Part shown: piece by piece, positions 18,789 through 28,866 of the stretch | How positions within the stretch are numbered: position 1 is the stretch's first letter | Layout: the number at the start of each line of letters is the position of its first letter | Assembly (NCBI GenBank): GCA_002399735.1 | Contig: DHEF01000002.1 | Span: 77,978-141,977 of the forward strand | Direction: 5' to 3' | From: Chitinophagaceae bacterium UBA4857 | Lineage (GTDB): Bacteria > Bacteroidota > Bacteroidia > Chitinophagales > Chitinophagaceae | Length of the DNA stretch: 64,000 bases | Position numbers and translations under genes: made by a program | The notes under the pieces: generated by a model | Told to the model about the DNA's origin: nothing | The model's input: only the letters and a program-made list of their open reading frames with translations | The model's database searches: none

Positions 18789-19432
18789 CCGGCGTTTTTG
18801 CCTTTGGCAGTAGATTTCTTACCGGCAGTATTGGGTGTATTGTCCTTCCAGTTCCAAAGGTGTAAGCAAGCATAAGTTCTGTATGGCGACCATTTTTTAG
18901 ATATACGTAACATATCCAGCTTTAATGCTTTTTTATCATCGGTATTAAGTTTGTACAACTTTACCATGGCTTGTTGTATACCTAAATCATCAACAGCAAA
19001 AACATCTTCACGGCATAAAGCAAACATCAGCATCATTTCTACCGTCCAGCGGCCTACCCCTTTTATTTGTGTTAGGTAGGTAATGATGGCTTCATTATCC
19101 ATTTTGTTTAACACTTTATAATTAATGCCATGTTCTATATCAAAGCGGGCAACATTTTGTATATAACTTACTTTAGCATTAGATAAACCTATGGCTCGTA
19201 ATGTTTCAAACGGAGTAGCTTCAATAGCTTCCGCAGTGGGTACTTCATTATTATACAATGCTAAAAACCTATCGTAAATAACAGCGGCAACTTTAGTAGA
19301 AAGTTGCTGACTCATAATAGAGCCACACAAATACAAACACAGGTTCTTTTTCTTTTTTAACGTATGGGTATTGCCGCTTGATAACAGTTGCAAAAACTTT
19401 TTATCTTTTGATAAATGAAGAACGTATTCCAT
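18785..19432 (-). CDS. DNA-3-methyladenine glycosylase II-like (HhH-GPD) base-excision enzyme
   Basis: 215 residues from the ATG at 19432 (MEYVLHLSKDKKFLQLL); an upstream start would run into aat. The helix-hairpin-helix is at ITYLTQIKGVGRWTVEMML and the catalytic aspartate in VFAVDDLGIQQAM about 20 residues later. No cysteine FeS cluster is visible after it, which fits the AlkA/Mag branch rather than MutY or Nth. It removes alkylated bases from DNA. It follows aat by 22 bp and clpS, so it is probably the last gene of that transcript. The tail is basic (AGKKSTAKGKNAG). Confidence 0.85.
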   Translation of the reverse strand: MEYVLHLSKDKKFLQLLSSGNTHTLKKKKNLCLYLCGSIMSQQLSTKVAAVIYDRFLALYNNEVPTAEAIEATPFETLRAIGLSNAKVSYIQNVARFDIEHGINYKVLNKMDNEAIITYLTQIKGVGRWTVEMMLMFALCREDVFAVDDLGIQQAMVKLYKLNTDDKKALKLDMLRISKKWSPYRTYACLHLWNWKDNTPNTAGKKSTAKGKNAG

Positions 19433-19454
19433 TGAAACAATGTTAAGGTTATTG

Positions 19455-20099
19455 TTAGATATACTTTGTAAGATACTCCTGAAATTCGGCTCCTTCAATC
19501 ATTCTGGCACCTAAGGTTTCTAAATGTGGGGTGTACACCTGGCAATCTATTAATTGTATGCCTTCGGCTTGTAGTTGTTTAACCAGATTAATAAAAGCAA
19601 ATTTTGATGCGTTGCTAACATGGGCAAACATACTTTCTCCAAAAAAGATTTTACCCATTTTTATACCATACAAACCGCCTACCAGTTTACCGTTACTCCA
19701 GGCTTCGGCGCTATGCGCATGGCCTAATTGGTGTAAGTTATTGTAAGCTTGTTCCACTTCGTCTGTTATCCAGGTGCCATCCTGATCAGGCCTGAAAGTT
19801 TCTTTGCAATGATGTATTACTTGTGCAAATGCCCGGTTAATAGTAAACCTGAAACGATCGTTGCGCAAAACGGGTTTCATGCTTTTACTAATATTCAGTT
19901 CATCTGGAAAAAGTACAAACCTTGGCGAAGGGCTCCACCATAAAATATCCTTGCCTTCGTACCAGGGAAAAATACCTTTGCGGTAGGCTAGTAGTAAACG
20001 TTCAACTGATAAGTCGCCACCAATGGCCAACAAGCCATCCGGTTCGGCTTCATGTGCCGGTGGAAAAACTAATTTATCGTCTAAAATATGTAGGGGCAT
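19455..20099 (-). CDS. aat: Leucyl/phenylalanyl-tRNA--protein transferase
   Basis: 214 residues. Family signatures include FPPAHEAEPDGLLAIGGDLS near 11, AYRKGIFPWYEG near 39, ILWWSPSPRFVLFP near 53, and the WITDEVEQAYNNLHQLGHAHSAEAW block near 110-135. It transfers Leu or Phe from tRNA to proteins with basic N-termini, making N-degrons. It lies 35 bp downstream of clpS, the adaptor that recognises those N-degrons. Confidence 0.95.
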   Translation of the reverse strand: MPLHILDDKLVFPPAHEAEPDGLLAIGGDLSVERLLLAYRKGIFPWYEGKDILWWSPSPRFVLFPDELNISKSMKPVLRNDRFRFTINRAFAQVIHHCKETFRPDQDGTWITDEVEQAYNNLHQLGHAHSAEAWSNGKLVGGLYGIKMGKIFFGESMFAHVSNASKFAFINLVKQLQAEGIQLIDCQVYTPHLETLGARMIEGAEFQEYLTKYI

Positions 20100-20134
20100 A
20101 TAAGTGGGTAGCCCTGTATGCAGGCATCAAAAGG

Positions 20135-20434
20135 TTAAGCCATTACTTCCAGCGTAGCACCAATACCACGTTCGGTAATGGCATCACACATAGGTTTTAA
20201 ATCGTCGTATTCGCCTTGTTTAACGGCATATTTTCCTTTGTAATGTATAAAGTAGGAGCATTGTTCTGCCTGTTCAGGTGTTTGATGACAAACTTCTATT
20301 AATGTTTCAATCACCCATTCAAAAGTATTCACCTCGTCGTTCCATACAATAAGGCTGTAAGGTGGTTCTAACATGGTCAATACATCTGTATCCACACTTT
20401 CCTTTGTATGTGTATTGCTGTTGTAAAAGTTCAT
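20135..20434 (-). CDS. clpS: ATP-dependent Clp protease adaptor ClpS
   Basis: 99 residues. The core has SLIVWNDEVNTFEWVIETLIEVC at 29-51, where NDE is the N-degron-contacting motif (NDD in many homologues), and SYFIHYKGKYAVKQGEYDDL at 61-80 with the conserved histidine. It delivers N-degron substrates to ClpA or ClpC. The operon clpS-aat-alkA-like joins degron maker and reader. Confidence 0.93.
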   Translation of the reverse strand: MNFYNSNTHTKESVDTDVLTMLEPPYSLIVWNDEVNTFEWVIETLIEVCHQTPEQAEQCSYFIHYKGKYAVKQGEYDDLKPMCDAITERGIGATLEVMA

Positions 20435-20569
20435 GATTCAAAGGTAAAAAACTTACTTTAAAAATATAGCATCTTTTAACAAGTGCAAAATAGCTACTGA
20501 AAAACAAAACATTATAACAGCCCTGCGCTTAAATTGTTGAAGTATTTAGGGCAATTAATACAATTATGT

Positions 20570-20640
20570 TACTGGTTTTTAACCCCGAGTTGGCCTTGTG
20601 TGTTTACTATGGGGCGACGCTATTTAGGGAAGTACAAAAT
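20570..20640 (+). repeat. Dispersed intergenic repeat, copy 6 (short)
   Basis: The block ttaaccccgagttggccttg, then tgtttactatggggcgacgc, nearly matches the head of copy 1 and is truncated after it. Confidence 0.5.
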
Positions 20641-20689
20641 GTACGCAAATTTGTGAATTGTCAATTCTTAACTGTCAATTGCAATTGGG

Positions 20690-20890
20690 TGAGGGATGGA
20701 AGCGGCATCCTTTTGCGCAGCATCGGCTAATGGTAGCGTGGGGCAAAAGATACAGCATAAGCGAGCATTAGAGCAATGGTATTGCTTTAATCGAAGCTTA
20801 CTAACGTAGTTAGCCCGACCCTTTAGCCCCGTGTTAGGAAACAAGGCGACGCAGGAGCCGTAGCTTTGCGTTACACGGGGGAGGGGCACC
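20690..20890. other. Gene-free spacer with a GC-rich structured block
   Basis: Between the clpS start and the propeller regulator end, about 200 bp is clearly more GC-rich than the other spacers, with ccccgtgttaggaaacaagg followed 40 bp later by gcgttacacgggggagggg (cccgtgt pairing with acacggg). No credible ORF crosses it. It may be another repeat family member or a structured RNA end. Confidence 0.4.
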
Positions 20891-20903
20891 CCATACCTAT
20901 TAA

Positions 20904-23852
20904 TCAGGCTGTTGTTGTTTTTCCGTTTGTATGAAAATCGAGAAAATAAGTAAACAGATTTGTTTCGGTGGATATGTTTAATTTTTTGCGTAAGCGGTAG
21001 CGGCTTATTTCTACACCACGTACAGAAATATTCATTAGCTGTGCAATTTCCTTGGTGCTTAAATTCATGCGTAAGTAAGCACAAAGTTTTAATTCGTTGG
21101 CAGTAAGGTTATCGTGTTTTGCTTTTAGGGCAATGAAAAAATCGTTATGTACTTTATCAAAGTGTACGGTAAAATGTTCCCAGTCTTTATCGGTTTTTTC
21201 TTCTTCGTTTAATGATTTTATCATGCGCTTAAATGCATCCAGTGCATTTTCGTCGTTGATATTTTTGGATAATTGTTGCAGTTCTTCTTTTAATTTATGA
21301 ATAAGCTCTCCCTTTTTTAATAAGTGCATAGTAGTGGAGGCCATTTCTTTGTTTTTAAACTGGATTTCCGATTCGAGTTTTTCGTTTTTTAGCGTGATGA
21401 TTTCTTTATCGGTTCTGTCTTTTTCTATTTGGTGTTGGTATTGTTGTTTTTTTTGTTCTTCGGCATATCTGTCTACCTCCAACTGGTGTAAATATTGTAA
21501 CCGTTGCTGCTCTTGCTCGTATGTTTTTCGTTGCCGTGCAAATTTTCTTTTTTGTGATTTATACAATAAATAAATACCATACAAAGCCAGAATAAAATAG
21601 AAGGTATATGCCCACCACGTAAAGTACCAGGGCGGTAAAATAGTAAAAGTATAACTGTATTCTTCGGATGCATTACCCAAATTGTTGCGGGCTTTTACAT
21701 GAAAAGTGTAGCTGCCGGCAGGTAAATAGGTGTATTCTTTTTCTGTTTTATTATTCCAGTCTGACCATTTTTTATCGTAACCTTTTAAAAAGTAACTATA
21801 CTCAATATTTGATTGTTGCTCGTAAAATGGTGAGGAAAACTGAAAGTGAAATGTATTGGAGTGGTAGGGTACCTTGGGGTTGTCCTGCCCCGTAAAGTAA
21901 CCGCCAAAAATAAGACTGTCGGTTTTGCCCTGTGTTTTAGCAATACGTAATTGTACAATAGGGGTAATGGTTTGTTGTTTGTATTTATTGTAGTTAATAT
22001 GAAAATATCCTTTTTCGCCGCCTACAAAAATATTGTTTTCGTTAGCAGGAAAAACCTGTTCAAAACCACTAACCATGCGGCCGTTTAACTCGGCTATATA
22101 TATAATACGTGGTGTGGAATTACTAAAATCTACAACGCCTAGGTTTTTATCATATACAAACCACAGGTTGCCTTCTGTATCTTCTTTTAGATAACGGATA
22201 ACCGTTTTGTTGAAAATATTATTGAAGTAGGGTGATGGAATAAATTTATCCTCGGTCGGGCTGTACTCCAATATACCTTTTTCGGTAGTAGCAATTATCT
22301 GGTCCTTAATTTTAAAAATATAATTACCGCTTTCGCCCAACCCGTGTTTATCCAAATTGGTATAAGCTTTTACAGAGGTGGTTCCATTTTGGTAATCTAC
22401 CCGGAAAACACCTTTGTAGGGATGCGATACCCAAATGGTATTATTATGTACGGCTACAAATCGAGACGATTCAAAAGGAATGTCAATGTTTTTTTGGGTG
22501 ATGGAGTTATTATTATAGTCATATAGCCTGATGCCATGATAAGTACCGGCAACCACAATAGGCGAGGGGGAAATGGAAGTAAGGGGTTGAAAAGACCAGA
22601 AGCCACTGGTTTTATCCTGTAGTGTTGCCTGATTTTTATTTACGGTAAACAGCCCTTCGTGGTGGCCAATGAGTAGCTGGTTGTTTACCAATGAAAGATT
22701 CCAGGTTTGGCCGCGGGCATTGCTCACTTTTTCAAAAATACCTTTGCAGAAACTATAATCTGTTTCGGTATGAAGCGGGGTAGTGTAAACGCCATTGGTG
22801 GTGGCTAAATACAATTGTTTTTGGTGTATAATGGCCGAGTAGCCGGACACATCATTATCAGATTCGGGTTGTATGTTTTTTATGGCACTATTGTAGGCTA
22901 TAAAGTCAATGCCATTGTCTAAACCCAGCCAGATGTTTTTATGTTTATCTGCAAAAACACTGAGTATATTATTGTTTTGTAACCCTTCCTTGCGGGAAAA
23001 ATTTTGTACGGGCTGTAGTTTTTTATCAATTACAATACAACCGTGGGTACTGGTGGCCAGCGCAATAGTGTTGTCGTCAATTAATGTGGCATCATAAATA
23101 TGGTAATTGGCAATTACATCAAGCTGCGGGGTTTGTACCGGTTTTATGGTATTGTTGTGATAAAGGAAAAGTCCGTTTTTTAAAGTTACAATCAATGTAC
23201 TGTCGGTACCAATAGGCATAGAGGCGGTTACCAGGTAACCTTCGGGCATTTTTTCAGGACCAATTATCCGGTTCCAGGTTCCGTTTTCAAATTTTACAAT
23301 GCCGTTAGAAAACTCCTGGGCTATAAGACTATTGCCGGCAGCAAGACCAATGTACAACCATATTGGGGCCGGGTATACATTTATGTGATTATCCCGTAGT
23401 TCAAAAATGGCTTCTGTGGCTCTGAAAAAAACACTGTTGTTGTAGCAGGTAATATCCCACACATCAGAAAATGAACGGTTTTTTTCCGGGATTAAGGCTT
23501 TTAAACTTTTATAAATAAGTTGTCCGTTTTTACCGGCCTCAAAGTATCCAAACTCGTTTTGTGCCCCCACATAAATGGTGTTTTTATCGTCAATAGCAAC
23601 AGATCGGGTGATGGTTTTGTTGGGAACGGCGTAGGTTTTCCAGTAAACGCCATCAAAACTTACAATGCCTTCATTATTAGCAAAATATAAAAGATTGTTT
23701 TTGTCCTGGGCAATATCCCAGTTTTGGGTGCCGGCTTTATAGGTATGCTTGGCATAATTAATAATATCAGGTAAGCCAATGGTGTTTTGGCTCACAGCAA
23801 GTAATGTAACTCCAAAAAGGAGCAAGAGGGTTAAATGCAGTTTCATTGACAA
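20904..23852 (-). CDS. Beta-propeller/Y_Y_Y membrane regulator with LuxR-type HTH, probable PUL activator
   Basis: 982 residues. Signal peptide to about residue 22; a large periplasmic two-component-regulator-type propeller (about 25-690, recurrent short NIWLGLDNG and NLWFVYD motifs); a Y_Y_Y domain (about 690-745, YFLKGYDKKWSDW and LPAGSYTFHVKARN); one transmembrane helix (WYFTWWAYTFYFILALYGIYLLY); a long charged coiled coil; and a C-terminal LuxR-family HTH (LTANELKLCAYLRMNLSTKEIAQLMNIS). Unlike hybrid two-component systems it has no kinase or receiver domain, so a sensed glycan would act directly on a membrane-bound DNA-binding domain. It is divergent from susC at 24044, with 190 bp between, and very likely controls that locus. 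Confidence 0.88.
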   Translation of the reverse strand: MSMKLHLTLLLLFGVTLLAVSQNTIGLPDIINYAKHTYKAGTQNWDIAQDKNNLLYFANNEGIVSFDGVYWKTYAVPNKTITRSVAIDDKNTIYVGAQNEFGYFEAGKNGQLIYKSLKALIPEKNRSFSDVWDITCYNNSVFFRATEAIFELRDNHINVYPAPIWLYIGLAAGNSLIAQEFSNGIVKFENGTWNRIIGPEKMPEGYLVTASMPIGTDSTLIVTLKNGLFLYHNNTIKPVQTPQLDVIANYHIYDATLIDDNTIALATSTHGCIVIDKKLQPVQNFSRKEGLQNNNILSVFADKHKNIWLGLDNGIDFIAYNSAIKNIQPESDNDVSGYSAIIHQKQLYLATTNGVYTTPLHTETDYSFCKGIFEKVSNARGQTWNLSLVNNQLLIGHHEGLFTVNKNQATLQDKTSGFWSFQPLTSISPSPIVVAGTYHGIRLYDYNNNSITQKNIDIPFESSRFVAVHNNTIWVSHPYKGVFRVDYQNGTTSVKAYTNLDKHGLGESGNYIFKIKDQIIATTEKGILEYSPTEDKFIPSPYFNNIFNKTVIRYLKEDTEGNLWFVYDKNLGVVDFSNSTPRIIYIAELNGRMVSGFEQVFPANENNIFVGGEKGYFHINYNKYKQQTITPIVQLRIAKTQGKTDSLIFGGYFTGQDNPKVPYHSNTFHFQFSSPFYEQQSNIEYSYFLKGYDKKWSDWNNKTEKEYTYLPAGSYTFHVKARNNLGNASEEYSYTFTILPPWYFTWWAYTFYFILALYGIYLLYKSQKRKFARQRKTYEQEQQRLQYLHQLEVDRYAEEQKKQQYQHQIEKDRTDKEIITLKNEKLESEIQFKNKEMASTTMHLLKKGELIHKLKEELQQLSKNINDENALDAFKRMIKSLNEEEKTDKDWEHFTVHFDKVHNDFFIALKAKHDNLTANELKLCAYLRMNLSTKEIAQLMNISVRGVEISRYRLRKKLNISTETNLFTYFLDFHTNGKTTTA

Positions 23853-24043
23853 GAATCAATCTGTAAAATAAGAAAATTATTAATTGATGTAGCATTGAAG
23901 GGGCATTTTTAATGAGTTTAAGGCTTATGATGTAGTAGTGATGTAGTGTAAATAATGGATTTAGTCTATTTTGAGGTTACTTTTATTGACGATTGTTCTA
24001 AACCTTCATGGGGTCATCCCATACACTAACTAAAAGCTTGTAT

Positions 24044-27000
24044 ATGAAATCCAAAATTGTACTGTCCGTCTGGGCACTACTACTGCTTCAACTGCTATTT
24101 ATTAATGAGTCCTGGGCTCAAACTGCAAAAATCTCAGGAAAAGTCACATCCAAAGCAACCGGCGAAATACTTGTCGGCGCAAATGTGTCTGTAAAAGGTA
24201 CAACTACAAATACGCTAACTGATGAACGGGGGGCATACACTATTAATGCCAGTCCGGGTGATATATTAGTAGTGAGTTATGCTGACATGACAACATTTGA
24301 ACAGCAGATTACTCAAGGTGGGGTTTACGATTTTAGCCTTGATCGCCAATTAGGTGATTTGGATGAAGTGGTGGTAATTGGTTATGGTACGCAAAAAAGG
24401 CGATCGGTAACCGGTGCTGTTTCAAGTGTTAAAGCAGCCGATTTAGAAAATATGCCGGTAGTAAGGGTAGAAAACTCTTTACAAGGCCGTGTTTCGGGTG
24501 TACAGGTAACTGCCAATTCGGGGCAACCGGGTGATGCTTCTAAAGTAAGAATCAGGGGTACATCAAGTATTGGTGCAGGTACCGATCCTATATATATAGT
24601 AGATGGGGTAATTATTCGTGGCGGAATTGATTTTTTAAACCAAGCAGACATAGAATCTATTGATGTACTAAAAGATGCGGCATCTGCGGCAATCTATGGT
24701 ACCCAAGCTTCTAATGGTGTAATTCTTGTTACCACTAAAAAAGGAAAAGCAGGCAGAACTGCTGTTACCTATAATGGTTATGTAGGCACCCAGGCTCCCT
24801 GGCGTAAATTAGAATTATTAAATGCAACCGAATACGCTACATTACAAAACGAAGCACTAATGAATGCGGGTAAACCTATCAGGTTTTCTAACCCTCAGGC
24901 ATTAGGTAAGGGTACCGACTGGCAGGCTGCTGTAATGAACAATAATGCCATGATGCATAATCATGAGTTATCCATCTCATCTTCAAACGATAGATCCAGT
25001 TATTATACCTCATTCGGTTATTTAGACCAAGACGGTATTATTGCAACTTCTAACTCTTTTTATAAAAGGTTTGCTGCCAGGTTTAATTCTACACATAAAA
25101 TAAATTCTCGTATCACGTTTGGTAATAATATAGCTTATACTTATACCAGATCAAGAGGAGTAGGTACAAACAGTGAATGGGGAACTCCTTTAAACAGGGC
25201 CATTAATATGGATCCTTTAACCCCGGTAGTAGTAACTGATCCTACGCAAGCCGGTCAGGCTCCATATACCAACAGTCCTTATGTAGTTAGGGATGCAATG
25301 GGTAACCCTTATGGTATATCTAGTTATGTAACATCTGAAATACTTAACCCTATAGCTGCATTACAAATTGACCAGGGAGTAGGAATGGCACACAAGATTG
25401 TGGGTAACATTTTTGCCGAAGTAGAGCTTTATAAGGGTTTGAAGTTTCGTTCTCAAATAAATGGTGACCTGGCTTTTTGGGGTAGTGAAGGATTTACTCC
25501 TTTATATTATTTAAACAGTATTAACCAAAATGTTGACTTAAACAGTTATTCAAGAAGTCAGAGCCGTGGATTAGTGTATATGTGGGATAATACATTGAGT
25601 TATGATAAAAAAATAGGAAACCACTCTTTATCTGTATTAGCTGGTAGTTCTGCTCAAAAAAACAGAAGTGAATCCATCTCGGCAACTAAACGAGGTATTC
25701 CTGTTAACAATATCAGAGATGCATCAATGAATTTTCCTGTACCAAGCGAAAACCAGTTCAGTGGTGGTTGGGAAGGTCAGGAAACAATGGCTTCACTTTT
25801 TGGAAGGGTAGTGTATGATTACAATGAAAAATACCTTGTTACATTAATCTACCGTCGCGATGGATCTTCCAAATTTGGGCCTAATAATAAATATGGGCAT
25901 TTTCCATCTGCATCAGCAGGTTGGATTATTTCTAAAGAAAACTTCTTTAGTGGTGTAAATAATGTTAACCACTTAAAACTTAGAGCCTCATATGGTATTA
26001 ATGGTAATGACAGAATACGTGATTTTGCATATTTATCTACCGTAAGCGGAGGTCGCTATTATACTGTTAACGGACAATTGATTAATGGTGTTAGTCCAAA
26101 CTCTTTATCTAACCCTTCATTACGCTGGGAAGAAACCTCACAGATAAATATAGGTGTTGATGCAACGGTATTTAATAACTTCTCCATAACGTTAGATTGG
26201 TTTAATAAAAAGACATCAGATATGTTACAAGATGTTTTAATTCCGGGCTATGCTGGTAATGGCGGACCTATTGAAAATATAGCAACTATGGAAAACCGTG
26301 GTGTAGAATTAGAATTAGGCTATAGAAAAAGAGTAGGAAACTTAAATATTGGCGTAAATGGTAATGTATCTTATTTAAAAAATGAAGTAACTTTTTTAAC
26401 CAATAACTCTACTTATATTCCCAATCGTCAAACTTTTAGCCCACAAGGGGTAGAAATGGCACGTATTACCATTGGCCACCCCATTGATTACTTTTTTGGC
26501 TTTAAAACAAACGGTTTATTTCAAAATGCTCAGGACGTAGCCGGCCATGTAAACAAAGATGGTGGATTATTACAACCCAACGCAAAACCCGGCGATATAC
26601 GACTGGTTGATATAAACGGTGATGGTGAAATTAATTTTGACGACAGAACACAAATTGGTAACCCAACTCCTAAATGGACATATGGCTTTACCCTTAACCT
26701 TGATTACAAAAATTTTGATTTAGTAATTTTCGGACAAGGTATTGCTGATGCAGATGTATTTCAGGCTATCAGGAGATTTGATTTACCTGCCGCTAACTAT
26801 AGCAAAATTGCTTTAGGTCGTTGGACAGGTGAGGGTACTTCTAATTATTTTCCTCGTTTAGTAGATGGCGATCCTAACCAAAACTTCAGCCGCAGTTCTG
26901 ATTTTTATATTCAGGATGCATCATTCTTCCGTTTAAAAACAGTACAGCTTGGTTACACTGTTCCTTCTCATTTATTGCAACGTGCGGGTATTAATAAACT

Positions 27001-27145
27001 TCGTTTTTATATTATGTCAAACAACCTGTTAACGCTTACAAAATATAACGGTTTCGATCCGGAAATTGGCAGCAGTAATGGTATTGACAGGGGCATTTAC
27101 CCACAAGCCAGAGCATTTATAGGCGGAATAAACATAGGGTTTTAA
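24044..27145 (+). CDS. SusC/RagA-type TonB-dependent outer-membrane receptor
   Basis: 1033 residues from ATG 24044, which gives a clean signal peptide ending SWAQ. After it come a carboxypeptidase-like regulatory domain (about 28-105, AKISGKVTSKATGEILVGANVSV), the TonB box-proximal segment DLDEVVVIGYGTQKRRSVTGAV, the plug domain (about 110-230) and a long barrel ending in RAFIGGINIGF. With the lipoprotein SusD partner it forms a lid-and-barrel importer for oligosaccharides. It starts the predicted beta-glucan operon. Confidence 0.96.
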   Translation: MKSKIVLSVWALLLLQLLFINESWAQTAKISGKVTSKATGEILVGANVSVKGTTTNTLTDERGAYTINASPGDILVVSYADMTTFEQQITQGGVYDFSLDRQLGDLDEVVVIGYGTQKRRSVTGAVSSVKAADLENMPVVRVENSLQGRVSGVQVTANSGQPGDASKVRIRGTSSIGAGTDPIYIVDGVIIRGGIDFLNQADIESIDVLKDAASAAIYGTQASNGVILVTTKKGKAGRTAVTYNGYVGTQAPWRKLELLNATEYATLQNEALMNAGKPIRFSNPQALGKGTDWQAAVMNNNAMMHNHELSISSSNDRSSYYTSFGYLDQDGIIATSNSFYKRFAARFNSTHKINSRITFGNNIAYTYTRSRGVGTNSEWGTPLNRAINMDPLTPVVVTDPTQAGQAPYTNSPYVVRDAMGNPYGISSYVTSEILNPIAALQIDQGVGMAHKIVGNIFAEVELYKGLKFRSQINGDLAFWGSEGFTPLYYLNSINQNVDLNSYSRSQSRGLVYMWDNTLSYDKKIGNHSLSVLAGSSAQKNRSESISATKRGIPVNNIRDASMNFPVPSENQFSGGWEGQETMASLFGRVVYDYNEKYLVTLIYRRDGSSKFGPNNKYGHFPSASAGWIISKENFFSGVNNVNHLKLRASYGINGNDRIRDFAYLSTVSGGRYYTVNGQLINGVSPNSLSNPSLRWEETSQINIGVDATVFNNFSITLDWFNKKTSDMLQDVLIPGYAGNGGPIENIATMENRGVELELGYRKRVGNLNIGVNGNVSYLKNEVTFLTNNSTYIPNRQTFSPQGVEMARITIGHPIDYFFGFKTNGLFQNAQDVAGHVNKDGGLLQPNAKPGDIRLVDINGDGEINFDDRTQIGNPTPKWTYGFTLNLDYKNFDLVIFGQGIADADVFQAIRRFDLPAANYSKIALGRWTGEGTSNYFPRLVDGDPNQNFSRSSDFYIQDASFFRLKTVQLGYTVPSHLLQRAGINKLRFYIMSNNLLTLTKYNGFDPEIGSSNGIDRGIYPQARAFIGGINIGF

Positions 27146-27163
27146 TTTAAAAAAACGATTGAA

Positions 27164-28663
27164 ATGAAAAAGACACTTTATATACCATTTTTATTAATAA
27201 CACTTATTACAACTTTTATTACAGGTTGTAGTAAAAGCTTTTTAGAGCTAAAGCCTCGGGGTACAGATTTAGAAGGTAATTTTTACAGAAACGAAGAAGA
27301 AATATTTCAAGGCCTGGTAGCTGTTTACGATGTAATGCAATGGGGCAATTCAGGTGGTTATACCATGCCCATGCCATTATTAACCGTTGCTTCAGATGAA
27401 GCACATGCAGGAGGTAGCGATGCTTCAGACCAACCATCATGGGTAGCATACGACAATTTTACACTTAACCCTAACTTAGGTCCGCAAAGCGGTTTGTGGA
27501 GTAAAAATTACACAGGCATTTACCGTGCTAATCTTTTACTTACTAAAATGGATGGTGCCACACTTAGTGCATCGTTTAAAGCAAGAGTTATAGCAGAAAC
27601 AAAAGCACTAAGAGCCTATTTCTATTTCAACTTAATTCGTTGGTTTGGTAATATACCACTTATAACCGGACCTATACCTACTTCAGAATTGTATAGCCAA
27701 ACACAGGCTCCTCCGGAAGATGTGTATGCACAAATAGAAAAAGATTTAAATGAGGCCATTCCTGATTTGCCATTAACTATACCAGTTAGCGAATCAGGTA
27801 GATTGTCTCGCAGTGCGGCAAAAGCCATCTTAGGTAAAGCTATTATGTTTCAAAACGATAATACGCGTATGACACAGGCCGCACAGTTATTCAATGATAT
27901 TAATACTTCTCCGGTATATCGCTTACTGGATAATTACGGCGATATTTTTCGCCCCGATAATCAATTTAATGCCGAATCAATTTTAGAAATACCACATTCT
28001 AATTTAGCAGCATGGGGCGATTGGGGTTGGATAAACGGTGGTGAAGGAAATGTTGCCCCACAATTTATTGGTATGGCCGATTATAACGGGGCAACTTATT
28101 CAGCAGGTTGGGGTTTTGCGCCCATTTCATTAGCCTTAGCCAACTTTATGAAAGATGACCCTCGCTTTGAACATACTATTATAGATGGTCTTGCCCTTAG
28201 AGCAGGCGGCGCATCTTATAATGATAGGTATCAGAATACCAATTACTTTATTAAAAAATACGCACCATTGCAAGCCTTCCGTTCGGCCATTGGTACGGCC
28301 GAATTAAACTGGCCTATTAATGAAATTGAAATTCGTTTGGCCGATACCTATTTGTTAGAAGCAGAATGTTTGTTGCGCAGTGGTGGAAGTGCAACACGTG
28401 CAGGTCAGTTATTAAATGCAGTAAGAGACAGAGTAGATTTAGGTCCTGTTGCAGCAACATTGGATAATATATATAATGAACGTCGCATGGAGTTGGCAAC
28501 CGAAGGCCATCGCTTCTTCGATCTTATTCGCACCAATCAGGCAACAGCCGTATTGGGTCCGTTAGGTTTCACAGCACCTAAAAACAATGTATTGCCAATA
28601 CCTCAGGCAGAAATAGATCTTACCCGTGGTTCATTAAAACAAAACCCAGGTTATCCGCAGTAA
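27164..28663 (+). CDS. SusD/RagB family surface glycan-binding lipoprotein
   Basis: 499 residues, 18 bp after susC. Lipobox ITGC places the lipidated cysteine at 22; the following KSFLELKPRG is typical of SusD starts. TPR-like helices in the N-terminal half (ALRAYFYFNLIRWFGNIPL near 145-165) and the C-terminal YNERRMELATEGHRFFDLIR block near 430-455 are hallmarks of the family. It caps the SusC barrel and binds the glycan at the cell surface. Confidence 0.96.
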   Translation: MKKTLYIPFLLITLITTFITGCSKSFLELKPRGTDLEGNFYRNEEEIFQGLVAVYDVMQWGNSGGYTMPMPLLTVASDEAHAGGSDASDQPSWVAYDNFTLNPNLGPQSGLWSKNYTGIYRANLLLTKMDGATLSASFKARVIAETKALRAYFYFNLIRWFGNIPLITGPIPTSELYSQTQAPPEDVYAQIEKDLNEAIPDLPLTIPVSESGRLSRSAAKAILGKAIMFQNDNTRMTQAAQLFNDINTSPVYRLLDNYGDIFRPDNQFNAESILEIPHSNLAAWGDWGWINGGEGNVAPQFIGMADYNGATYSAGWGFAPISLALANFMKDDPRFEHTIIDGLALRAGGASYNDRYQNTNYFIKKYAPLQAFRSAIGTAELNWPINEIEIRLADTYLLEAECLLRSGGSATRAGQLLNAVRDRVDLGPVAATLDNIYNERRMELATEGHRFFDLIRTNQATAVLGPLGFTAPKNNVLPIPQAEIDLTRGSLKQNPGYPQ

Positions 28664-28671
28664 TTTTTTGT

Positions 28672-28790
28672 AGTCAGCGACATTACTACTATCATCGTCT
28701 GTTGTGTCACTCACTTGTACTGCATCAATTCTATTGGCCATTGTGCTATACCCTGTATTTTAATCGGGGCCGTTCATATCGCTATTCAAC
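28672..28790 (+). repeat. Dispersed intergenic repeat, copy 7 inside the PUL
   Basis: Contains gacattactactatcatcg, tctgttgtgtcactcacttg and attctattggccattgtgc. It sits between susD and the PKD lipoprotein, so it is probably transcribed with the operon. Confidence 0.6.
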
Positions 28791-28866
28791 ATGGTGTAAA
28801 TAACCTAACAAGTTGCATAGCTTATAAAATAAACACTGTTCAATTTTAATAAATTAAAAAGAATTT

